Shown here: positions 55,623-64,000 of the stretch, in pieces | Position numbering within the stretch: position 1 is the stretch's first letter | Layout: the number at the start of each line of letters is the position of its first letter | Source: Filosporella fistucella | Lineage: Eukaryota; Ascomycota; Leotiomycetes; Helotiales | Direction of reading: 5' to 3' | Assembly: GCA_030077755.1 (NCBI GenBank) | Contig: JAQJZZ010000017.1 | Span: 124,001 to 188,000, forward strand | DNA: 64,000 nt | Position numbers and translations under genes: made by a program | Notes under the pieces: model-generated | Told to the model about the DNA's origin: nothing | The model's input: the letters and a program-made list of their open reading frames with translations, nothing else | Database searches by the model: none

Positions 55623-57577
55623 CTACTTCCCAGCATCTTCCTTTAGACTAACAATCCGATTGAGAACAATCTTATCATCCGTACTATCTGAATCCATTGC
55701 CTGGAATTGTTAGTAATATGACCCAAAAAGAGGACTAATGTGCCTTACCATGTATGCAACACGCATAGCTTGGAATCGAACAGACTCGGGACCTCCCTTG
55801 CCTAATTCCGACTCTCCAGCAGCTTCAGGCCATGGGGCACGTTTCTTCACTTCTTCGAATCCTGACTCGATCATCGCTTTGGGCCAGATTTCCTCGCTGG
55901 ATGGGTTTATATCATTGAGAAACCCTCCTTCGGCATTATCTGGCTTCTCGCTCTTGAAAAGTGCGTTGTGAATGCGGACTTCAACATTTCTTGATCCTTC
56001 CGCTACCCAGTGGATGTAAGTTTTTGGCTTCTTGCCCTCTTTATCATAGACCGCGCGAATCTCGGTGACCTTGTCGCCATCCTTCGTGTAGGACACTGCC
56101 TTGATCGGATATGGAACTTGGAGAAGGCCAACTGATTTACCAGGAGCAAGACGGAAATACTCTTTGCTATCGACTTCACGGAAATCACTTCGCTCAATGT
56201 ACACCGTCTTTGTGAATTTCACCTTGTGGCTGCCCATTGCTGGAATCTTGGGAGAGAAAGGAAGTTCAAGCTCTAACTCCTCGGCATCTTCAATGACCAC
56301 AGGGATCGGGTCGAGGACGAGCATTAGTCTTGGGACTGTACGCTCTAGGTATCTTCGGATGGTTTGGTCGAAACGTGCAAGTTGAATATTTGTTGGAGCA
56401 GTGGTAACACCAAGCTCACTGACAAACTCCAAAATTGCTCCGGGTGGAACCCCACGTCTTCTGATTGCTATCAAGGTGTACAGTCGTGGGTCATCCCAAC
56501 CACGAACGAATCCCTCATTGACCAACTTCATGATCTTTCGTTTCGATAGAACTGTTCCAGTGATGCTCAAACGGCCATATTCTCTTTGCATTGGCTCGTA
56601 AACCTCCAAAGTCTTATTCAACCATTCATATGAAACTCGTGATTGAACGAATTCGGTCGTACACAAAGAGTGTGTAATATTTTCGAAGCTATCGCAAAGG
56701 CAGTGTGTGAAATCGTAGGTTGGGTAGATCTTCCATTTAGCACCTGTCCTGTGATGCTCCGCGTCCAACACTCTGTATGCTGCTAGGTCCCACATTTGAG
56801 GATTTCCATCTTCAATATCTTGCTTCATTCGTAGGAAAGCTTCTCGGGGCTTGTATTTGCCATCTCGCATGCCTCTGAATTCCTCTAGATTGTGCTCGAC
56901 TGATTGCTCGGCATGTGCACATCTGAATCGGGGTCCTCGTTCTTCGCCACCTCTTTGAGCCTTGATCTCAGGATCTGCTACTGTCAGTGTCATATCGCAT
57001 AGTGTCGAATTGATATACCTCCACAATGGCACACGTAAGCCTTTCCCTTCTCAATCAATTCCTCCGCTTTTTGGTATAATTTGTCGAAATTGTCACTAGA
57101 ATAGGTAATGGCACATGGCTTGAATCCTAGCCATTCCACCATTTCCTTTATCGCGGTGAAATATTTCTCTTCTTCAGCTTCCGGGTTTGTGTCGTCGAAT
57201 CGTAGATAACAGTCCCCACCGTGATGTTTTGCAAAACCAAAATTGACAGTAATTGCTTTCGCATGACCAATATGGAGATAACCATTGGGCTCCGGGGGGA
57301 ACCGAGTTACAACAGGTTTCACTGGTCGTTCGTTGTACACATCTTTCAACCATCCTTGCTCGAACATGTTGACCGGTTCTGGGACATCTTCTTCTTTTTT
57401 GGGCGCAGTCTTTTGAGCAGCAGCTGCTTTTGGAGGTGCCTCTGACTTGGATTTTGCTTGAGCTGCTTTCTTCGCACGTTTTTGCATTCTCTTCTTCAGT
57501 TCTCCCTTGGAGACCATTTCCCCAGTTTCCTCATCGAGTTGGAGTTTTGCTGTGCCTTCAGTAATTGCGTCCGCCAT
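55623..57577 (-). CDS. gln4: glutaminyl-tRNA synthetase
   Basis: Charges tRNA-Gln with glutamine in the cytosol; class I aminoacyl-tRNA synthetase. Exons 57019-57577, 55749-56977 and 55623-55700 give 621 aa. The first intron is only about 41 nt; an acceptor three bases earlier also keeps the frame. The N-terminus is lysine-rich ([17 protein letters not shown]), common in eukaryotic enzymes. The HIGH motif occurs as [13 protein letters not shown] and the KMSKS equivalent as [14 protein letters not shown]. The synthetase-specific block RFDDTNPE is present, as is the anticodon-binding beta-barrel region ([24 protein letters not shown]). The small last exon adds [17 protein letters not shown], a conserved C-terminus. 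It is a single-copy housekeeping gene. Confidence 0.96.
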
Positions 57578-57878
57578 AGTTTAAGGCTTCGTTGGCAGAT
57601 GTGCGATCTGAATTCAAGATTGATCAATTGCTCGTACCAATTTGTGTTCTTTATTGTTTTCGTGGGAAGTAAGGAGTGTCACAGTGGTATACCGGTGAGT
57701 CAACAAATAAATTCTGTGGCTGAAGCACAAGGCTCTGGTCGGCCTAAAATGACCCCTCCCACGTGACCTAGCCTTATTTAGAAACATAGATAGGTACCTA
57801 CATATAGATATTATCTCTTTGCTTCACTATTGTACTCAAATTTTGACACATCCAGCATCCTCCTCTATCAAACGAGCC
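57578..57878. other. divergent promoter, 301 bp
   Basis: This is the shared upstream region of gln4 and the macrodomain gene. TAGATAGGTACCTACATATAG-type AT-rich sequence lies at about 57787-57810. No gene is seen. Confidence 0.45.
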
Positions 57879-58806
57879 ATGACGATCGTTCCGGTGGAAG
57901 AAATTCCAACTGTGTCTCTCTTATATCATCTCAAGAAGCTTGTTCCAGCAACTTTCCCCGCAAACGTCGAAGCTCCGAAACCATCTCAATCCTTCAACGA
58001 TCGTATCGGACTGATTCGAGGAGATCTTACGAAGCTTGAAGTTGATGCTATCGTTAATGCCGCAAACAACTCTTTGTTAGGTGGTGGAGGTGTCGATGGG
58101 GCAATACACAGAGCTGCAGGGCTAGGTCTTTACAAGGAGTGCAAGACACTTGACGGATGTGAGACTGGATCTGCCAAAATTACCGGTGCCTACGAACTTC
58201 CTTGCAAGAAGGTTATTCATGCAGTGGGCCCAATCTATTATTCAGATTACAAGGAGGAATGTGAGGAGGAACTGGCAAGTTGCTATACTACGAGTCTTAA
58301 ATTAGCTGTTGCAAATGGGTGCAAAAGCATTGCTTTCAGTGCGTTGAGCACTGGTGTGTACGGTTACCCAAGCAATGAAGCTGCTCCTGTTGCAATCAAG
58401 GCAGTTAAAAATTTTCTCGAGGGGGCAGATGGGGATAAGTTGGAGAAGATCATCTTCTGTACTTTTGTTCCAAAGGATGTTGATGCCTACAAGAAGTGGC
58501 TTCCGTAAGTTTATTCTGCGAGTATTCTTCTTATCTGACATTTGTAGGCGATTCTTCCCATCTACTGAAACCGAGCCGGAAAGTGATTGGGAGGAAATTG
58601 AGGCCGGAGAATCTGCAGAAAATGGTCCTGTTGAAAAAGAAGTTGATGTAACCCATAAAGGAGAGGGCCATTCGAAGGAGGTCCAAATCGAGACAAGTGA
58701 GAAAGTGGAGGCTGGCGAAGTCAAGCTCCCCGATGTTCCCAAAAAGGAGCCAGCCGACGATGCTCCACCGGCGAAGGCTGCGAAAGGTGATGATGAGAAG
58801 CACTAA
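57879..58806 (+). CDS. macrodomain protein (ADP-ribose binding/deacylase) with acidic tail
   Basis: Binds and probably hydrolyses ADP-ribose derivatives such as O-acetyl-ADP-ribose or ADP-ribosyl groups on proteins. Exons 57879-58504 and 58548-58806 give 294 aa. The macrodomain spans about residues 42-208. It has IGLIRGDLTKLEVDAIVNAA with NNSLLGGGGVDGAIHRAAG (the MacroD-type catalytic loop), then HAVGP and ALSTGVYGYP. These match the MacroD/YmdB class with hydrolase potential. The second exon encodes an acidic, low-complexity tail (SDWEEIEAGESAENG to the end) with no domain. The ATG at 57879 is the first giving a full-length domain. It is divergently placed from gln4 and followed by the METTL16-type gene. 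Confidence 0.94.
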
Positions 58807-59034
58807 GTGCGGAAAATTGATACCAATTTGATTATGGCGATGGAGTTCCGGAGGCCGATATTTGGAATCCCAGAAATTGGTTAGCGTTGATTACCTGAAT
58901 TACATAGTCATAAGTGACTGAATCTTTTGATGTGCTATTGACTTTCCGTTTGGAATAATTGACATCTTTGAATTTCTAAACGATACCCCTCCATTCAACT
59001 AATCTCAACCCCGCACTCCACATCACCTCACAAC

Positions 59035-60615
59035 ATGGCTTCGATTGCCAACGTCTACAAAGAAGACATAGACTTTGCCGCTTTAGCTCTCCAAGATGCT
59101 GATTTTGCTAAGATGTAGGTTTCCTTCAAAGTATTGAGCTTATACCGTATGGGGCGCTCCTAATTTTCGATGACAAAAAGCATGACAACGCACCATCGGA
59201 AACCTTTCGTTCTTTCATAACCACTGACGAATTTTAGATTGAAAACAAACGGCCAGTTGGACTTCAGTAATCCAGAAGCAGTTCAGCAACTTACCAAATC
59301 ACTCCTAAAAAGAGACTTCGGGCTGAAAATTTCATTGCCGCCAGACCGACTTTGTCCCCCAGTACGTCCTGGCATATCCCTGTGGATGTCATTGACTGGT
59401 TGTAGGTCCCAAACAGATTGAATTATATATTATGGATTCAGGCTTTGCTCGATTCGTCCAGTGATGAATATGGAGATGCGTATGACCCGGAGAGAGAAGT
59501 TCTGGGGCTAGATATAGGAACTGGAGCAAGCTGCATTTATCCCATGCTTGGATGTACACAGCGACCAAATTGGAGATTTGCAGGAACTGGTATGTTTAAG
59601 ACTATGTCTATCGCTCACCACTAACTATTTGTATTAGACATCGACGAGAAAAGCCTTCAGTTTGCACGACAAAATGTCCAGTTCAACAACTTCCAATCTA
59701 GAATCAGGCTGTTGAAGACGACCCAAGATGATCCCGTGTTACCCTTAGATAAGATGGGCTTCGAGAAGTATGCTTCTCACAATGTCTGTATTGGTCCCTA
59801 TTGACATTTCTAGCATCGACTTCAGTATGTGTAATCCTCCATTTTACGAATCTAGAGATGAGATGATCTCCTCAGCTGCAGCAAAATCAAGGACACCCTT
59901 CTCAGCATGTACAGGATCAGAAAATGAGATGGTCACTCCGGGAGGAGAAATCGCTTTCGTATCACGAATGATTGAAGAAAGTCTCGTCCTGAAAGATCGT
60001 GTCCAATGGTATACTTCTATGCTAGGCAAATTCTCCAGCGTTGCGGTCATTGTACAGAAATTGCGCGATAAAAACATCTCAAATTATGCCCTCACGGAAT
60101 TTGTTCAAGGGAGTAAAACTAGAAGATGGGGTGTAGGTTGGAGTTTTGACGATTTGCGGCCAAGTAATTCTGCTGCTAGAGGATTGAACAGTCTACAGAA
60201 ATCACTACTGCCTTTTCCATCGGAGTATACTATCTCAGTAAGTCGCTCTCCAACTCCTGGTCCATAATTAATAGTGTAGTCTGGCACAAATCACACAGTA
60301 CTCGGTCAATGCGTCAACGAGACAATGTCTCAATTACCTCTCAAGTGGAAATGGAAAGCATCGATATCAACAGGAATAGGTTTCAGTGCCAAGGCAGTCT
60401 GGTCTCGCGCCGCCCGGAGACAAATAGTTCTTAATCAAGGAGATTCCATGGAGGAAGAAGATGATGCACTTGGATTCAAGATCATTGTGGAGGGTAATCC
60501 TGGTGGGGTCTCCGGAAGTAAGGCGATCATTCGATGGATCAAGGGATTTGATAGCGTTCTGTTTGAGAGTTTCTGTGGTATGGTGAAAAGGAAGGTAAAG
60601 GAAACGAAAGAGTGA
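59035..60615 (+). CDS. METTL16-type RNA N6-adenosine methyltransferase
   Basis: An S-adenosylmethionine-dependent methyltransferase of the METTL16/YbiN family, which makes N6-methyladenosine in structured RNAs such as U6 snRNA. Six exons join to 425 aa: 59035-59114, 59238-59361, 59406-59589, 59638-59767, 59814-60237 and 60280-60615. The N-terminal block is NGQLDFSNPEAVQQLTKSLL. The SAM-binding motif is LGLDIGTGASCIYP and the catalytic NPPF is at residues 180-183 (SMCNPPFYES). The final exon must start at 60280 (acceptor GTGTAG). The later AG at 60298 puts the C-terminus LPLKWKWKASISTG and VWSRAARR out of frame. Vertebrate C-terminal regulatory regions are missing, as in other fungi. Confidence 0.93.
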
Positions 60616-61177
60616 TTTGAGTTACGAATCATGCTTTTGCTGTTTCTCGAGGTCTTAGATAGGTCATTTTTGGCTGGTGGTTAGTCAGCCTTTGAAACAA
60701 CCTGAAAGTTGGTCCTACTCAGCCTCGTTCTTCTCACCCCACCTCTCCTTCGACAACCGCCGATAACAATGTGATGTTTAATACCTCCTTGCATTCGACT
60801 TCTATTTCCTCATTTAATTCAAGTTGATCTTTCGATTTTGTCTTTTGTCCTACTAGGGATATAATTGTTTCGTTTCAGTCGAACGCATAATACAATTTGA
60901 ACTTGTACCACTGCGCTTCAACATTAACGTCAGAGTTCAGACATCAGGCTTGGGGCATTTCCGTCGTCGATCACCGTCTCGTTCGCAGATGATCATATTC
61001 ACTACATCTAGATAGAGAGCTGGGCTCTGCAGATCAGACTGTTGCTTAGTCGTCGAATCGTGGGTCGCCGAGATTCGTGAGTCGCGATCTTTGTCGTGGT
61101 ACAGTATTTGACACCTCACTACATTGGAACGTTCTTGCTAACCATCGCGGCCTCAGGTCGATACCATCACCGCAGCC
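60616..61177. other. intergenic, 562 bp
   Basis: This is the 3' region of the methyltransferase gene and the promoter of the 2EXR gene. No feature is seen. Confidence 0.5.
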
Positions 61178-62170
61178 ATGACGAAGATCAGCGGAAATCT
61201 CCCAACAGAGACGCACTCATCCTCCCTTGTTCAAGGAGCCTCCCTTCCTACCGAAAACACATCGAAATCCAAGCCTGAACAAGCACTTTCAATCCCCCGC
61301 TCTTTGAAGCTCTCCCTCCTCTTCAAACGCAAGAATGCTCCCCTCACAAGCTTTGCTCTCTTCCCTTTCCTCCCCACCGAAATCCGCCTCCAAATATGGG
61401 AATTCTGCATTGAACCTCGAGTCCACGAACTACATCCATGTGCGAAACTCTATAACGACCGAATGACCTTCCGATCTAATGCCTCGGACACCCCTTCCAT
61501 ATTTCACGTCTGCTCCGAGTCGCGTGAAGTAGCAAAGAATCACTATCGGATCATGGAGCATGTTCCTACGCCTCCAGCACCAGGGAAGGGTATACTACGA
61601 TTCTATTTCAGTCCTGAGCATGATACTCTACTTCTCAATTCTCTAATGGGCTTGTTCATCATGTTCATGCTTCTTGAAGATGAACACGAGTACGGTGGAT
61701 TCGGAAAGATGGAGCACTGGAAGAGAGTCGCTGTCGATGCAGAGCGTGCACAACTTATTTCTCTGCTCTCAGGTCTCCCAGGTCAACCACCTCAGCCACG
61801 ATTCAAGTCTGTTTTTCCTGCTTTGGAGGAATTGATCATTGCATTTGATTACACTTCTAAAGGCAAAACCCGCTTCCGCACCTCTGTATGGCCGGGCGAA
61901 AATGGAACGACTTTGCATGGATTGCTTACACCGCCTACCGTGGATGATAATGGAGATGATGGTGGAACAGAGGAATTGGTTGAGACGCTCTTCATGCCAA
62001 TGAGGAGTTATCTCGAGGCTGATTATGGAGAGAATGGCGGCGATGTACCAAAGATGACCATTTCGAAGGTTAGGCGCAAGCGGTTCATTCGAGGTGATTT
62101 ACGATATGCGGTTAGGAAGACATGCACGTTCTTTGGATTGAAGCCGAGAGGGGTGTTACGAAGATTATGA
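61178..62170 (+). CDS. 2EXR-domain protein
   Basis: A single-exon 330-aa protein with a 2EXR domain, a fungal-expanded domain of unknown function. After a Ser/Thr-rich leader and a basic stretch (LKLSLLFKRKNAPL), the domain begins at about residue 60 with FALFPFLPTEIRLQIWEFCI. It includes HVCSESREVAKNHY, the two E-x-R words that name the family. The rest has IFHVCSESRE, then a helical segment and a C-terminal basic tail (KVRRKRFIRGDLRYAVRKTC). No enzymatic motif is visible. Fungal genomes carry tens to hundreds of these genes, often lineage-specific, and no function is established. Confidence 0.88.
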   Translation: MTKISGNLPTETHSSSLVQGASLPTENTSKSKPEQALSIPRSLKLSLLFKRKNAPLTSFALFPFLPTEIRLQIWEFCIEPRVHELHPCAKLYNDRMTFRSNASDTPSIFHVCSESREVAKNHYRIMEHVPTPPAPGKGILRFYFSPEHDTLLLNSLMGLFIMFMLLEDEHEYGGFGKMEHWKRVAVDAERAQLISLLSGLPGQPPQPRFKSVFPALEELIIAFDYTSKGKTRFRTSVWPGENGTTLHGLLTPPTVDDNGDDGGTEELVETLFMPMRSYLEADYGENGGDVPKMTISKVRRKRFIRGDLRYAVRKTCTFFGLKPRGVLRRL

Positions 62171-62478
62171 CGACTGCAGATGGCTTTTCTTATGGTGTCT
62201 GAATGGAGTTGAATTGTTGGCTTAGGGGCATAGCGTGGAACTTTTATTTGGCTTGGTATCTGGCTTTTATGATTGTCGATCTGTCTATCTCAAGGATTGA
62301 CATTTCGATCACGATGTAATGTAGAGTAGCGAGCTACCTCACTTTAACATGAATTTGATACCATCAAGAATTTCGACTTGCATAATGCTTGAACAGAACT
62401 CCGCTGGCTGAGATCTACCCGCCATTCATGCTATGAAGACCACAAAATATATTGTCCAAATCACTTTTCCGGTAACAT
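62171..62478. other. intergenic, 308 bp, between converging genes
   Basis: No feature is seen. Confidence 0.5.
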
Positions 62479-63307
62479 TTACCACTTGGCCTCTTTCCTA
62501 TCCAAGAAACCCTTGAGAATGGCAATCAGCTGCTCCAATGCAGCTAACCAGACTCTCAATTCTGCTTCTACCTTCTCCTTGTCTTCTCCCAACTTGATGT
62601 AGAAATCTTTTCGGTATGGGCATGCAGACATAGCGGCTGAGAAGATGGGTTTCACCATGAAGGAGTGGTGAGGTTTGAGGGTGTTACCGTAGGCATTTCG
62701 GAAAGAGGTGGAGAGTTCTTCGGAGGAGGCAGCGAGGTTTTGGGAGAGAGCAATGGAGGTAAATTCTAGACCACTGTTTGTTTATGGTTAGCTTGGGAAG
62801 TAGGGCTTGGGAAGTAGGGCTGGCGAATATGAGATATGGTGAGACCAACCGGACAAGCCACACGAGTCCCTCTGTAGCGGTGTGTTTCTTTGTCTTCAAT
62901 TCGTTGAGGACGAGGTCCTGTAGGCTGGCGGAATCGGCCGGGGCAGCAAGTTGTCTATCTCTAATTTTCTGAAGATGGTGAGCCGCTATCATACCGGAGG
63001 GAGGTGGAGGAGTGGACCTTGACATTGCCCAGCATGTCACTCTTCACTGGTTGGAAAGCCATGGAGCCAAGTACGTCTTGTATTGTTAGCTACTGACATT
63101 GGCAGACAGAGAGAATGCGGGCATTGGTCTGGACATATAAATCAATGAAAACATACCAAACAGAGTAGTCAAAGACTCAGCAGCTTCCAGAAACTCTGTG
63201 GTAGAGACAGCATTATCCTTCTCCTTATCAACCGGGACATCTGTGAAGGATTTCTTAAGAGTATCGAGGAAGGTTCCTCCTGGTGGGTAAGCGTTTACTG
63301 CTGCCAT
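62479..63307 (-). CDS. glycolipid transfer protein (GLTP/HET-C2 family)
   Basis: A cytosolic 207-aa protein that moves glycosphingolipids between membranes. Four exons join in frame: 63157-63307, 63018-63076, 62850-62968 and 62479-62773. The start is MAAVNAYPPGGTFLDTLKKS. The lipid head-group site appears as FDVLGSMAFQPVKSDMLGNV followed by KKI, matching the Asp, Asn and Lys of human GLTP. WLVRGLEF gives the tryptophan platform and LKPHHSFMVKPIF the later histidine. The C-terminus (LDRKEAKW) is standard. Intron 2 has a weak donor (AAG|GTCCAC). Intron 3 contains a perfect tandem copy of GCTTGGGAAGTAGG. In Podospora the orthologue HET-C2 is a heterokaryon-incompatibility factor; nothing here shows that role. 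Confidence 0.94.
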
Positions 63308-64000
63308 TTTGTATGAATTCGAGATGTACAAGAATATTGAGAGGAGAAGATGCTGTTGAGACCTTCGAGTCGGTCAAGAAAGTAGGTAGGGAGGTGTCAA
63401 CTGAAGTGGGGCAGGGTTCGAGACTCGTGGACTGCACGTGATGTGGCGGGGGAATTGGAAGGCGCGAGGGGAAATGAGGGGGCTATTTTGGGAGGTTAGA
63501 GCTCCTCTTCTCGACAACTCTCTGCATCATCTGTCGCGTTTCGCAAACACTTCTGCCAAAGTGTGCCAATTAGTCCATCAAACCTCAAATTTTTCGATTT
63601 TGAAGTGTTTCTTCCATTCCGGTATATTTGCAAAGAGGTGCGATGGCTATTCAAAGAGCAATCCTTGAACAATCAACTCTGCCATTCGCCAGTTGCTTTG
63701 GTACGAGATGCACATCAAACTGGATTCGTCACATTGCCCCTCATTTGAGTAGTATACTCATTATTATCAAATTTGCTTCTGAACAATAAGATTACCTATT
63801 GGTGGTAGTTTTTCATTCGGGGATTTCATTCGTTTTTTAAACATCCTACTATCAACCGCTTTGGCAGTGTCACTGGATACCAGTCACACCATATTTCATA
63901 CAACTACCCAGCTCTTCACTGAATCCGGATGTCAACGAAGCCAGCCAAGTGATCCATATTAAATGTATGCAGGTCCTTCAAGGATCTCCTGATGACAGTC
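63308..64000. other. window end, 693 bp, no supported gene
   Basis: This is the promoter of the GLTP gene and sequence running to the window edge. Short plus-strand frames at 63438-63748 have no features. Confidence 0.45.

Noticed and set aside
60299..60615. METTL16 last exon starting at the CACACAG acceptor
   Set aside because: It gives a stop after about 25 codons. The acceptor at 60279 keeps the conserved C-terminus in frame.
1..64000. Intact transposon or RIP-mutated repeat block
   Set aside because: No transposase, integrase or reverse-transcriptase motif and no long terminal or inverted repeats were seen; AT-rich gaps are short.

Overview
The window is nuclear DNA of a filamentous ascomycete. 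Genes are dense and broken by many short (about 40-90 bp) GT-AG introns. Families typical of Pezizomycotina recur: Zn2Cys6 and C2H2 regulators, a Clr5-domain protein, GMC oxidoreductase, GH93 hydrolase, fungalysin, MAPEG, heme-thiolate peroxidase, 2EXR, YVC1, and a fungal caspase-like protein. I would guess Leotiomycetes (Helotiales), but that is an impression and not a measurement. I found no CRISPR array, rRNA, confident tRNA or intact transposon.

Layout. 0-5.6 kb: three minus-strand genes (Zn2Cys6 regulator cut by the window edge, GMC oxidoreductase, wax-synthase-like membrane acyltransferase) that look like part of an accessory metabolic locus. 6.1-8.5 kb: a 715-aa orphan whose HExxH motif is assembled across an 11-nt micro-exon. 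9-12 kb: two very small regulators (one C2H2, one Clr5-only) and a secreted GH93 exo-arabinanase. 12.6-16.5 kb: a graveyard with a dead SET-domain gene and a broken coiled-coil gene. 16.9-27.5 kb: conserved housekeeping membrane and lipid genes (phospholipase D, P5A ATPase Spf1, vacuolar TRP channel Yvc1). 28.8-35 kb: a secreted metalloprotease-like protein with HQxxH, a caspase-like protein fused to a Ste50-type RA domain, and a SurE-type secreted phosphatase. 35-46.7 kb: a C2H2 regulator with an in-frame stop, a small cysteine-rich secreted protein, a MAPEG protein, a large ankyrin protein, a membrane protein, a heme-thiolate peroxidase and a small basic/acidic protein. 48.6-51 kb: fungalysin. 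51.5-55.3 kb: a membrane protein and a second broken copy of the coiled-coil family seen at 14-16 kb. 55.6-63.3 kb: conserved core genes (glutaminyl-tRNA synthetase, macrodomain protein, METTL16-type methyltransferase, 2EXR protein, glycolipid transfer protein).

The best candidate for something undescribed is the caspase-like gene at 30.36-32.35 kb. It joins a His/Cys caspase-type domain to a C-terminal Ras-association domain resembling that of the MAPK adaptor Ste50. It reads as one intact protein only if a 48-nt GC-AG intron is removed. Exon coordinates were worked out by hand from frame continuity and splice signals, so individual boundaries may be off by a few bases.
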